Below, piece after piece: positions 9,619-17,958 of a stretch of DNA of 64,000 bases. This DNA is from Nitrospira sp. (lineage in GTDB: Bacteria; Nitrospirota; Nitrospiria; Nitrospirales; Nitrospiraceae). The DNA lies in contig CP126121.1 in NCBI GenBank assembly GCA_030123625.1, forward strand, positions 639,001 through 703,000. The letters run 5' to 3'. Both the position numbers and the translations under genes were made by a program. The notes under the pieces were generated by a model. That model saw nothing but the letters and a program-made list of their open reading frames with translations, was not told the origin of the DNA and ran no database searches. How positions within the stretch are numbered: the first letter of the stretch is position 1; every line of letters starts with the position of its first letter.

Positions 9619-10923
9619 TTACTGATCCACTGAATCGACAGCTTCAATGATCGCAGCGTGGAGCTGCTCCACCGCCGTGTCTTTGGGAAGGACGGTGGCC
9701 GCCCCAGCTCGCTTCATCACATCACTGTTTTCGTCTCCGGCATTGACCGAGATTCCGACCACGGCAATTCCCGGCCAGTGAGCCTTGATACGGGTCGTCG
9801 CCTCGATCCCGTTCATTTTCGGCATATTGATGTCCATCACCAGCACTCGAGGTTGCGATTCTTCAACCAGTCTCAAGGCCTCCGCTCCATCGCCGGCTTC
9901 TCCGACGACTTGGATATCCTCGTAAGCATCCAGAACAGCCCGAAGTCCTTGCCTCACCATCGCATGGTCGTCGGCCAGAAGAACACGAACGGAACGCCGC
10001 CTGTGTGAATGGTCGATGTTTAATGGTGAATGATCGGAAGAAACTGATGTCCTTTTCCCATCCTTCATCAACCATTCACCATCAACCATTCCGTCCGCCA
10101 CACTCGGCTTCCCAAGCGGCAGCGTGAGGGTCGCAGTCGTGCCCCGGCCTAGTGCCGATGTGATGTCGAACGATCCGCCCAGCGCCCGCATTCGTTCTTG
10201 AATGCTATACAAACCAAACTTCGAAGAAATGCCGCCGCTAGGAATTCTAGCAGCAGCAGCAAGATCGAAGCCTCTGCCTTCATCGCAGACTTCAATCTGA
10301 ATCTGATCTTCGCGTTGAGTCATTCGAACAGTCACTGTGCCGGTCCCTGCATGTTTCGAGGCGTTGATCAGAAGCTCACGCACCGATTGAAAGAGTAATA
10401 CGCGCTGATCTTCCGGCAGTTGGAACCAATCGCCTTCGGGCACGATCACCGTCACGTTCTGCTCATGTTTCTTCTTCATGTACTCCGCGAGCCACTTCAG
10501 CGCGGCGGCCAAGCCATGGTCGCGCAGCACGGGCGGGCTGAGCTCCGCCACAAGCGTGCGGCTATAGGCCAACGCATCCGATAAAATGTCTTCCACTCGT
10601 TTCAACACGGTCTCACATTCGGGAACGCCGCTCGCCAAGCGTTTGCCCTGCCCGACTGTCAACTTGCCGACGACCAGCATCTGCTGCAGATGGTCGTGCA
10701 ACTCGGTGGCCAGCCGCTTGCGTTCGCGCTGCTCGGTCAGATTCAGTTCGCTCGCCAATGCGCGCAGCCGTTCCTGAGATAGGGTCAGCTCCTCCGTGCG
10801 TTCGGCGACTAACTGTTCCAATTGCTCGGCGAAGATGCGGAACCGCTCTTCGCTTCTGCGTAGCGCTTCTTCGCCTTGCTTGCGCTGCATGGCGATGGCG
10901 ACCTGATCGGCGACGGTCTTCAT
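9619..10923 (-). CDS. NarX-type histidine kinase fused to a receiver, N-terminally short
   Basis: The 434-residue protein has a coiled coil (about 15-55), a HisKA_3 dimerisation domain with the ELHDHLQQ H-box, an ATPase domain ending at about 275 and a C-terminal receiver (about 312-430, phospho-Asp in VLVMDINMP). It lacks an HTH output, so the receiver may pass phosphate onward or regulate the kinase. The first residues, KTVADQVAIAMQR, look like the last helix of a GAF domain. The frame stays open upstream for about 24 codons with more GAF-like sequence before a stop that lies inside the preceding gene's terminator. The gene therefore seems to have lost its sensory front end. It is a paralogue of the protein at 23795-25480. 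Confidence 0.85.
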   Translation of the reverse strand: MKTVADQVAIAMQRKQGEEALRRSEERFRIFAEQLEQLVAERTEELTLSQERLRALASELNLTEQRERKRLATELHDHLQQMLVVGKLTVGQGKRLASGVPECETVLKRVEDILSDALAYSRTLVAELSPPVLRDHGLAAALKWLAEYMKKKHEQNVTVIVPEGDWFQLPEDQRVLLFQSVRELLINASKHAGTGTVTVRMTQREDQIQIEVCDEGRGFDLAAAARIPSGGISSKFGLYSIQERMRALGGSFDITSALGRGTTATLTLPLGKPSVADGMVDGEWLMKDGKRTSVSSDHSPLNIDHSHRRRSVRVLLADDHAMVRQGLRAVLDAYEDIQVVGEAGDGAEALRLVEESQPRVLVMDINMPKMNGIEATTRIKAHWPGIAVVGISVNAGDENSDVMKRAGAATVLPKDTAVEQLHAAIIEAVDSVDQ

Positions 10924-10972
10924 GAGCGCGAGGTCCTCAGTTCTGATTCTAGCTTCATGCTGAAATGGAACG

Positions 10973-11013
10973 GAAAAAGCGGCCGGGGCCGACCGTCACA
11001 GGTCGGTCCCGGC
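10973..11013 (-). terminator. Intrinsic terminator of the outer-membrane protein gene
   Basis: Arms at 10982-10994 and 11001-11013 form a 13-bp stem with one mismatch or wobble pair. On the minus strand a run of five T follows. It lies 54 bp past the stop of the beta-barrel gene. Confidence 0.8.
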
Positions 11014-11067
11014 TTCAAACGAGGTGAGGTCTCACTGAAAGCTCAAGCAGATTTCCTCCGTCAAACC

Positions 11068-11967
11068 CTAAAAATGCACGGCCAGTCCTCCCACGAAGTG
11101 GCTTGCACTGTAGTTGCCCTGGATGCCGGACTGGGCACCATAAGCCCGTGCAAAGTCGAAACCGGCATGGTTAAACTTGTACTCGCCGAAGATCGACACG
11201 TTCCGGTGCACGAAATATTTCGCACCGGTCAGAAAATTCACTCCGACTTCACCAAGATCACTGCTCTGCCCGTTTACGTTGGACGTCTGGGCAAAGAATA
11301 TCGCCGGACCGACTCCGGCATAGACTTGTAGCGGGCATCTGTCGTTCTCGTCTTCCGGCGACCACCCATCATAATGCCGACCATTCTTTTCGTAATGCCG
11401 ACCATACGTATCGTAGGTGGCGTTGCGGATGCGATCGTAGTGGGTACGATCGTTGTCCCGGCAGCCTAGTCTTTTCCTCGCGACAACATTGAACGCCAAT
11501 GTGGTCACACGAAGGTTGGATCCGATCAAGCCGTCTTGCTGCTTCAAATGCGGCGTGGTATTGAACCCTTCCACTTCAAAACCCAGCCAATTCAATCGCG
11601 CAGGGAGGAAGTAGCCGGCTTTCATACCGTATATCACCGAATTGGCCGTATCAAAGTTGCCTATGTTTTGCGTCGCCAGCGTCCCTATTCCATTGACGTT
11701 CGAGAAACCCTGCCCTAGCGTAAATCCGCCGAAGCCGGCCACATAGAACTCGCCCTCGTGTCTTTGCTCCACGACACGTTCCTCCACTATGACGCGATCA
11801 CGGGGCTCTTCCACCACGACCCCATTGCGCACGGCTCCATCACGGACCGTGGCGCCCGTGTCGGAATCGATCGTTCGATCGGGAACGGTGGTCTGCGCAT
11901 ACGATATCGTGGCTCCGGCCATAATACCGAGCATTCCGGACATGATCCCTCTCATCCACTTCTTCAT
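11068..11967 (-). CDS. Outer-membrane beta-barrel protein
   Basis: The 299-residue protein starts at ATG 11965-11967, preceded by GGAGGT at good spacing; the in-frame extension upstream is unlikely. A signal peptide (MKKWMRGIMSGMLGIMAG, cleavage near SYAQ) is followed by an Arg/Glu/Val-rich linker (about 45-70). A barrel domain then ends in phenylalanine (GGLAVHF), the usual signature for insertion by the BAM complex. Glycine- and aromatic-rich alternating segments fit an OmpA-like or OmpW-like eight-stranded barrel. The segment at about 160-200 is rich in His, Tyr, Arg and Asp and probably forms a surface loop. The gene stands alone with its own terminator. The ligand is unknown. Confidence 0.8.
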   Translation of the reverse strand: MKKWMRGIMSGMLGIMAGATISYAQTTVPDRTIDSDTGATVRDGAVRNGVVVEEPRDRVIVEERVVEQRHEGEFYVAGFGGFTLGQGFSNVNGIGTLATQNIGNFDTANSVIYGMKAGYFLPARLNWLGFEVEGFNTTPHLKQQDGLIGSNLRVTTLAFNVVARKRLGCRDNDRTHYDRIRNATYDTYGRHYEKNGRHYDGWSPEDENDRCPLQVYAGVGPAIFFAQTSNVNGQSSDLGEVGVNFLTGAKYFVHRNVSIFGEYKFNHAGFDFARAYGAQSGIQGNYSASHFVGGLAVHF

Positions 11968-12024
11968 AAAGATACCTCCATTAAAATGTAACGGCAGAAC
12001 ATAGGACTGCGGACTGGAATGCAA

Positions 12025-12048
12025 ACTATGCGCCCTTATGCGCATAGT
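12025..12048. promoter_or_regulatory. Inverted repeat upstream of the outer-membrane protein gene
   Basis: ACTATGCGC and its exact complement GCGCATAGT are separated by six bases, 58-81 bp upstream of the beta-barrel start. The position suits an operator. The binding protein is unknown. Confidence 0.35.
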
Positions 12049-12275
12049 GGCGGCGTGTGAGTGCTCTGCGCGAATGAACCGCTTTTCCGAGGAATTCTAC
12101 TTATTTAGCGGGAATCGACGCGTGGGTTCGCATCTCGGAATGCCTGCGGATACTTGGGTGTGAACGGACAGGCTGTCCGGCATCGCCCAACTCGTCCACG
12201 ACAGGTGCCATCAAAAGAAGATATCTGCGGAGCCCGCGGCAGTTTCCTGGTAGGCTGGTAGGATGGACAAGCACT

Positions 12276-13154
12276 TCAAGCGATCTTGCGTCGCGTTCGA
12301 TCTGAACGAGCGCCTTTCGACTGCGTCGAGGAAAACCGGCGTCCCTTCGCCTTGTCCTGCACGCTTCGCTTGAGCAGCGCCATCAGGTCGACTACGTTCC
12401 CCCGACTGGGCTCCTCCTCATCTGTTTCGGAAGCGTCCGTGGTGGTGATGATCTCGGTCTCTCCGGCTTTGATCCGTTTGTCGATCAACGCGAGCAGGTC
12501 CTCATGATAGGTATCATGATAGTCCTTGGGATTCCAGTCACCCGTCATTTCCTCCACGAGCTTCACGGCCATATCGGTCTCCCGAGGCGTCACACCGGCG
12601 GCTTTCACATTTTTCGGAGGAACGTCCAACTCATCAGCAGCCTTGACCTCATCGGCATACCGTAGCGTGTTCAGGACGATCACATCGTCCACCGGGATCA
12701 GCGCGGCCACATACTGGCGTGTGCGAATCACGACATTGGCGATGCCGACTTTATGCGTGTGCTTCAATGTTTCCCGCAACAGCGCATAGCCCTTTTCCCC
12801 TCGCCGGTCGGGAGCCAGGTAATAGGGCGTCTCAAAATACATCGGAGTAATCTCGTTCCCTTCCACGAAGCGCAAGATATCGATCGTCTGAGTCGCCTCG
12901 ACGTTCGCGCGACGGAAATCTTCGTCGGTGAGCACCACATAGCGCTCCTTCTCATACTCATATCCCTTGACGATCTGATCCCAGGGTACCTCCTCCCCCG
13001 TCTCTTTGTTGTATCGTTTGAAACCGACGGGCTTCATATCACGGCGATCCAACATGGTCAGGTCGAAATTGTTTCGCTTTTCAGCGGAGTAGAGTCCGAC
13101 AGGGATATGGACGAGTCCAAAACTGATGGCTCCTTTCCACAGAACTCTCGGCAT
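12276..13154 (-). CDS. ku: Ku, DNA end-binding protein for non-homologous end joining
   Basis: The 292-residue protein has normal length for bacterial Ku. The start MPRVLWKGAISFGLV and the core containing VPVDDVIVLNTLRY match the family's ring-forming beta-barrel. Ku homodimers thread onto broken double-stranded ends and recruit LigD. The C-terminal tail (about 262-292) is rich in Lys, Arg and Ser, as in Ku proteins whose tails contact DNA and stimulate ligase. No ligD is present in the window, so the partner must be elsewhere. Neighbours are a channel and membrane-stress proteins, which hints at desiccation or stationary-phase stress. Confidence 0.96.
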   Translation of the reverse strand: MPRVLWKGAISFGLVHIPVGLYSAEKRNNFDLTMLDRRDMKPVGFKRYNKETGEEVPWDQIVKGYEYEKERYVVLTDEDFRRANVEATQTIDILRFVEGNEITPMYFETPYYLAPDRRGEKGYALLRETLKHTHKVGIANVVIRTRQYVAALIPVDDVIVLNTLRYADEVKAADELDVPPKNVKAAGVTPRETDMAVKLVEEMTGDWNPKDYHDTYHEDLLALIDKRIKAGETEIITTTDASETDEEEPSRGNVVDLMALLKRSVQDKAKGRRFSSTQSKGARSDRTRRKIA

Positions 13155-13193
13155 CGGCGCCCCCTTCTCCGTGGGGAAATATTCGGGACCGCA

Positions 13194-13751
13194 TCAAGCC
13201 CCTGATGAACGGTCGGACTCAGACGGTCGAGGCTTCAACAGCGTGATCGTATTGGTGATCAACAGCGAATTCGGCACCAGAAATGTCTTCTCCTCTTGCT
13301 CCAACTTCGTGTACCGCAAATCGATTTCCGAGACGACTCCTTCAAGGCCCGCCACGATGATGCGGTCGTAGAGATCAAACGGCCGATAGAGAAGGATGAG
13401 CACACCCGACACGATATTGGCGAGTATATCCTTGAGGCCGAAGCCCAGGGCAAATCCCGTCAGACCGAGACCGGCCACCAATGCGGAGACATCCACGCCG
13501 ATCGTCCCCAGGGCCGTCACCACTCCGAATATCATTAGACCGGCTGCGCTGATGCGACCGGCCAGACTCATGACATACGCGGTGGTCGCTTCCGTTTGCC
13601 GGCTGAGGCGAAGCAGGACCCGGCGGACAATGAGGCCGCCGAGCACCGATCCTGACACGATGACGACTGCGATGAGAAGTTGAGGCATCCATCCCATCAC
13701 GCCCATCACGTCTCGGCCGATCTCTTGCAGCTCCCTCGTCTGATCGAGCAT
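13194..13751 (-). CDS. Short MscS-family mechanosensitive channel
   Basis: The 185-residue protein has two N-terminal membrane helices (about 20-42 and 60-85), then the glycine- and alanine-rich pore helix with the GLGLTGFALGFGLKD motif. The beginning of the MscS beta domain follows (YDRIIVAGLEGVVSEID, FLVPNSLL). The usual cytoplasmic alpha/beta vestibule is missing: E. coli MscS has 286 residues and this ends right after the beta domain. It should still form a tension-gated pore if the beta domain suffices for assembly. The start ATG 13749-13751 has no clear ribosome-binding site. It lies 40 bp upstream of ku on the same strand, so the two may share a transcript. Confidence 0.85.
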   Translation of the reverse strand: MLDQTRELQEIGRDVMGVMGWMPQLLIAVVIVSGSVLGGLIVRRVLLRLSRQTEATTAYVMSLAGRISAAGLMIFGVVTALGTIGVDVSALVAGLGLTGFALGFGLKDILANIVSGVLILLYRPFDLYDRIIVAGLEGVVSEIDLRYTKLEQEEKTFLVPNSLLITNTITLLKPRPSESDRSSGA

Positions 13752-13800
13752 ACATGTTGGAACGAACCGCTATTCACGAACCTGGGGAACGAGGCGAATA

Positions 13801-14421
13801 TTATCGGCGGGACCCATGTGATAAAGGGGGTCCCATAGATCTCAGGATCGCCGGCACGACCTCCTTGGCCATATCCCGCGCAAATTCCCGAATGGCATAC
13901 CCCAGCGCGCCTTTCGAGCGCTCCATTTCAGCGGAAATATTCGCTTTCACATCGCTCCATAGGTCCGATGAAAAAGAGGAACGGCTTCTGTTCGCCTCCT
14001 CCTGGTGCCCTCCCGGAAAATACGGATAGACACCGGACCGGGTCTCTCCGCTTTCCTCTTCTCCTTCCGAAGGCATCACCGGTACGCCATGCGCTTTGGG
14101 AGCGTAATAGGGATAGACTTTCGCGCGACGAAATCTCTTTTCAAACATTCCAATCGCCACCCCGAACAACACGATACCCGCGAGTGCCGCCCATGGACGT
14201 CCATTCATATGAGGAACCGGATTCAACGTCCGAGCGGATCGGTCGATGAACTCTTTTCCCGTCTCCGCCACATTGGCGGCCAGACCGGACAATGTCGTCT
14301 TCATGTTCTCCATCTCATAGCGTGCCTTTTCATCGAGCAACTGTATCTTCCGGCTGATCTCAAGACGAGTTTCAAGGATATCTTTTATGTCTTGTTCAAC
14401 GATATTTGTTCTTTGATCCAT
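13801..14421 (-). CDS. Single-pass membrane protein following a holin-family gene
   Basis: The start is placed at ATG 14419-14421 (MDQRTNIVEQDIKDIL), which overlaps the previous gene by 37 bp; a longer frame upstream just re-reads that gene. The 206-residue protein has an N-terminal helical region (about 1-60), one membrane helix (WAALAGIVLFGVAIGMF), a tyrosine- and proline-rich middle (VYPYYAPKAHG) and a C-terminal amphipathic helix. The arrangement resembles DUF3618-type partners of Phage_holin_3_6 proteins. Its function is not known. The overlap suggests a stoichiometric complex with the holin-family protein. Confidence 0.65.
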   Translation of the reverse strand: MDQRTNIVEQDIKDILETRLEISRKIQLLDEKARYEMENMKTTLSGLAANVAETGKEFIDRSARTLNPVPHMNGRPWAALAGIVLFGVAIGMFEKRFRRAKVYPYYAPKAHGVPVMPSEGEEESGETRSGVYPYFPGGHQEEANRSRSSFSSDLWSDVKANISAEMERSKGALGYAIREFARDMAKEVVPAILRSMGPPLSHGSRR

Positions 14422-14810
14422 TGTGCGTCTTCCTTCATCGAGCGCAACGTCCTGCGCGGCATCAAATTGAAATTTTGCAACGATTGCTTGGCCTTGATGA
14501 GCAGTGCGCCACCGACGGCGAGAAGAATGACGCCGATCAACCCGTAGCATGCCCACAAGGGAAGAGAGGCGTACTGATGGAGCACGTGGACCAGCATGAT
14601 GAACACAAACAAACCTCCGATGATGGTCACCCCTATTCCCGCTCCGACTGCGACGGCCGCTTGGCGTATCTTGTCGATCTCCAGGAAAAACTCATCGCGT
14701 AGTAATTGAAGCTCTTGGCGGAACAAGGTCCGCACATCTCCGACCAGCCCACCGATAAGCCCGACGATTCCGTTCCTTGTCGTATGCGTTTCTTCCTGTT
14801 GCGTCGTCAC
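14385..14810 (-). CDS. Phage_holin_3_6 (DUF1469) family membrane protein
   Basis: The 141-residue protein starts at GTG 14808-14810, with GGAGG six bases upstream. A soluble helix (VRTLFRQELQLLRDEF) is followed by two membrane helices (about 50-75 and 83-108) and a basic C-terminal tail. Proteins of this family are chromosomal and widespread, usually paired with a DUF3618-like membrane protein as here. They are thought to act in envelope stress rather than phage lysis. Nothing phage-related is nearby. Confidence 0.75.
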   Translation of the reverse strand: MTTQQEETHTTRNGIVGLIGGLVGDVRTLFRQELQLLRDEFFLEIDKIRQAAVAVGAGIGVTIIGGLFVFIMLVHVLHQYASLPLWACYGLIGVILLAVGGALLIKAKQSLQNFNLMPRRTLRSMKEDAQWIKEQISLNKT

Positions 14811-14933
14811 GGCAGCCTCCGACTGCGAGACGCGACATCGTCCGGTCCCGCTCCTAGTGTGGGTATGATCGTGTCCGCACGGTCGATACGATCGCCATTT
14901 TTCATCGTCGCCTTGCTCTCATGAGTGCCTAAT

Positions 14934-14970
14934 CTGATCTCTCCGATCTGATCTCCAGATCTGATCTCCA
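14934..14970. repeat. Short GATCTGATCTC tandem repeat
   Basis: Three imperfect copies of GATCTGATCTC stand head to tail in the gap between treY and the holin-family gene. The remaining gap of about 250 bp shows no gene. Confidence 0.6.
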
Positions 14971-15064
14971 TGTGATTTTGATCGTATCATGGCGACTTGA
15001 AGCGACTACTCGGTAACGCCCTAGCCCGCATTCTTTATGAACACTTCTGCTGCAATCGCGAACG

Positions 15065-17944
15065 CTATGAGCCGGCGACGAGACACCCCACAGGGCAGGC
15101 GGCAAAGATTTCCGAGGCCCGCACCATATCATGCTCTCCTTTGCGCTGGGGAACGACCGAACGTCCGGTAAGAATGTCCTGAAGCTGCGACACCTTCCAT
15201 TCCGAAGGCATCATGACCCACGTCTCATCCCATATCGAGCCCTTCGCTTCCGCGGAACGCAAGGCGACAAGCCGCGGCACAGCCGCCACAACCATGTGCG
15301 CCCCCTGGAGACGCGCGAAGGCGAGCAGATGTTTCGCCTCAGGTCCCTCCGCCGCCAGCGGCACGTATCGGCCCTGCTCAAAGACGTCCGCGTGCATCCG
15401 GCGACAGTGAAGACCCGCCAAAATGAGGTACAGTTTGATGCGGCCGTCCGCGGAATGACGCACGAGGTCCTGAACGGCATCGAACCGGTCGGGCCGCTCG
15501 AGCACTGCCTGGAGTTCCCGGATGAGCGTATGGCGTCGCGCATAGTCGACGGGCCGCCGGTTGTCCGGGTCCACGAGATTCCAATCCCACAGTTCCGATC
15601 CTTGATAGAAATCAGGAGTCCCCGGAGCCGTCACCTTGAGGATCGTCTGCGCAAGTGAGTTGAACACACCGGCGGCGGCGATCCGCTCCTTGAACGGCAA
15701 GAAGTCGTCGAGGAATTTGTTGAGACGGCCGTCGTCGAGGATCGCCTGAACGAAGCGCCGCACCCCATCGTCATACTCACGATTCGGATTGATCCAGCTT
15801 GTATGGACCTTCGCCTCATGGATGGCCTTCTCCATATACTGCTGAATGCGGGTGCAGAAGTCATTGCGTTCATCGGGGCGCAGCTCCCCTAACGGCCATG
15901 CGCCCAAGAGCGTTTGATAGAGGAGGTATTCATCGTTGGCCTCCGGGATCTCCTCGCTTTCCTGCGTGACGCGATATTTGGCGTTCAGCTTCATCCATCT
16001 GGTCACACGTGCTTTCCATTCGTCGGGTATCTCGGACAACACATTCAATCTGGCACGCACGTCTTCCCCCCGCTTGGTGTCGTGGGTCGCAGTGGCCGAA
16101 AGCCCTTTCGGCCACCGGGCTTGTCGGTCGACCATGCGGCGATGGAATACCTCCGGGGCGATGCCGAATCGTTGCGGTTCTCCTCCTACTTCGTTGAGAG
16201 ACATGAGCCGGTTATATCGGTAAAATACGGTATCCTCGATTCCCTTGGCCGTCACGGGACTCGTCGTCTGCTGAAATTTCATGACAAACCGTTCGTACTC
16301 ATCGGCTGTATCCCCTTCAGGGCGGCGTTCCTTCAACAGAAGACCCCGTATAAAGTCGAAGACCTCGCCGCCGATGGTAGGATTTCGCCGTTTGGCTTGG
16401 GCCACCGCCCGATGGATGAACGCTTTATCCCGCTCGCTGACCGGCTCCGCCCCCACCGTCACATACGTCCGATACACGGGGAAACACGCGATGATTTCTC
16501 GAATGGCATTGGTCAGGCTGTTCAGCGTGAAGTCTCTCGATCGTCGATCTTTCTCGGACAGCACATTGAGCTGATGGCCGAGCACGTTGATCTCGCTCGC
16601 CATGGAGGCCCGCATGATCAGTTGCTTTGCCTCATAGACCACATCGGCATAGGGCTGAGAGCGATTGGTTATGCGCCGATAGAGATCACTGAAGGCCCGT
16701 TCGCGGGCAGGGTCTACGAACAATCCGTTGACCGTGTTGAGAAACTCGTATCCCGTCGTTCCTTCGATAGGCCAGGACTCGGGCAGCGGTTCATCGAGTC
16801 CGAGTATTTTTTCCACCACGACAAACAGCGGACGCTCTGTCGACGAGCCGTCGTTCAACTCACGCCTTGCCCAGCTCTGCAGGTGCTGAAGATATCCACC
16901 GGGATCGTACAGGCCGTCGACATGGTCGATTCTCACTCCCGTCGCCATGCCGTCGCGAAGGAGTTTAAAAATGACTTCATGGGTCGCGTCGAACACTGAA
17001 CACTCTTCCACACGAATCGCGGCCAGATCGTTGATGTCGAAAAATCGTCGGTAATTGATTTCCTCCGAGGCGACCTTCCACGATGCCAACCGATAGGCCT
17101 GTTGATTGAGCAACTCGTCCAGCAGATTAAAGCTGCATGGTTCTCCGGCGGTGCCGTTAAAGAGGCGAAGATTGTTCTGGACAAATGCCGCGATTCGTTG
17201 ATGGTGCGCCATGAGCACGGCGATTCGTTTACGGATGACTTCTTTTTCCCTCTCGCGCTCCTCCCGCTCATCCTGTGTGCTGTCTTCATGATCGGGAAGA
17301 TGCCGAATGGCCGTCAAAATGCTTTGCAGTTCCGTGAGTCCTTCACTGTCGGCCTGCGCCATGCCCTCGGACAACAACGCATCGAGTCCGTACGACAAGA
17401 CGGTGCTCCACGATTTTGGGGCGAGCGGCAGGCGGCAGGCTCCATAGCGGACCAGAAACCGGTCCTCTTCATAAGCGACGGTAATGTCCTGATTCTCCAG
17501 CACGACACCGTAGTGATCCGATAAGATCGGCAGTAAGACCTTGTTGTGCAATTCCCGCTTGAGCGGGTGCCAGTCGATATCGAAGGCGGCGGCATAACGG
17601 GATGACGATCCGTTTTCCAGCACGTCGTACCACCACCGATTCAATGCATTGGCGATCCCCATGTGATTGGGAACGACGTCCAGAATCAGCCCCATGCCGC
17701 GGTCATGCAAACTGCGGCACCACGCCTGGAATTCCTCTTCCGTACCCAGTTCCGGATTCACACGTGAGGGATCGATGACATCGTAGCCGTGCGTGCTGCC
17801 CGGCATCGCGGCGAGAATGGACGAACTGTAACAATGCGTGATGCCGAGGTCGTGCAGATATGCGGACACGTCACGCGCACGGCGGAATCCGAAATCGGCA
17901 TTAAGTTGAAGCCGATACGTCGCCAGCACATGCTTGCCGGACAT
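15065..17944 (-). CDS. treY: Malto-oligosyltrehalose synthase
   Basis: The 959-residue GH13 enzyme converts the reducing-end alpha-1,4 bond of maltodextrin into an alpha-1,1 bond, the first step of the TreY-TreZ route to trehalose. The start is MSGKHVLATYRLQL with GGAG five bases upstream; the longer frame overlaps glgC and is rejected. Visible GH13 motifs are DVVPNHMG (region I), GVRIDHVDGL (region II, catalytic Asp) and VVEKILG (region III, catalytic Glu). The late catalytic-site sequence SATATHDTKRGED is also present. It begins 14 bp after glgC, which supplies ADP-glucose for glycogen. treZ is not in the window. The product probably protects against desiccation or salt. Confidence 0.95.
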   Translation of the reverse strand: MSGKHVLATYRLQLNADFGFRRARDVSAYLHDLGITHCYSSSILAAMPGSTHGYDVIDPSRVNPELGTEEEFQAWCRSLHDRGMGLILDVVPNHMGIANALNRWWYDVLENGSSSRYAAAFDIDWHPLKRELHNKVLLPILSDHYGVVLENQDITVAYEEDRFLVRYGACRLPLAPKSWSTVLSYGLDALLSEGMAQADSEGLTELQSILTAIRHLPDHEDSTQDEREEREREKEVIRKRIAVLMAHHQRIAAFVQNNLRLFNGTAGEPCSFNLLDELLNQQAYRLASWKVASEEINYRRFFDINDLAAIRVEECSVFDATHEVIFKLLRDGMATGVRIDHVDGLYDPGGYLQHLQSWARRELNDGSSTERPLFVVVEKILGLDEPLPESWPIEGTTGYEFLNTVNGLFVDPARERAFSDLYRRITNRSQPYADVVYEAKQLIMRASMASEINVLGHQLNVLSEKDRRSRDFTLNSLTNAIREIIACFPVYRTYVTVGAEPVSERDKAFIHRAVAQAKRRNPTIGGEVFDFIRGLLLKERRPEGDTADEYERFVMKFQQTTSPVTAKGIEDTVFYRYNRLMSLNEVGGEPQRFGIAPEVFHRRMVDRQARWPKGLSATATHDTKRGEDVRARLNVLSEIPDEWKARVTRWMKLNAKYRVTQESEEIPEANDEYLLYQTLLGAWPLGELRPDERNDFCTRIQQYMEKAIHEAKVHTSWINPNREYDDGVRRFVQAILDDGRLNKFLDDFLPFKERIAAAGVFNSLAQTILKVTAPGTPDFYQGSELWDWNLVDPDNRRPVDYARRHTLIRELQAVLERPDRFDAVQDLVRHSADGRIKLYLILAGLHCRRMHADVFEQGRYVPLAAEGPEAKHLLAFARLQGAHMVVAAVPRLVALRSAEAKGSIWDETWVMMPSEWKVSQLQDILTGRSVVPQRKGEHDMVRASEIFAACPVGCLVAGS

Positions 17945-17958
17945 CACGACTCCATTGC

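Noticed and set aside
12276-13154. A Ku/LigD end-joining operon
   Set aside because: Ku is clear, but no ligase, polymerase or nuclease domain of LigD occurs anywhere in the window.
14385-14810. Prophage remnant suggested by a holin-family protein
   Set aside because: No other phage gene is near, and this family is chromosomal and not tied to lysis.
15914-16999. 361-codon plus-strand frame opposite treY
   Set aside because: It lies wholly within the conserved treY gene, and its translation has no family resemblance.
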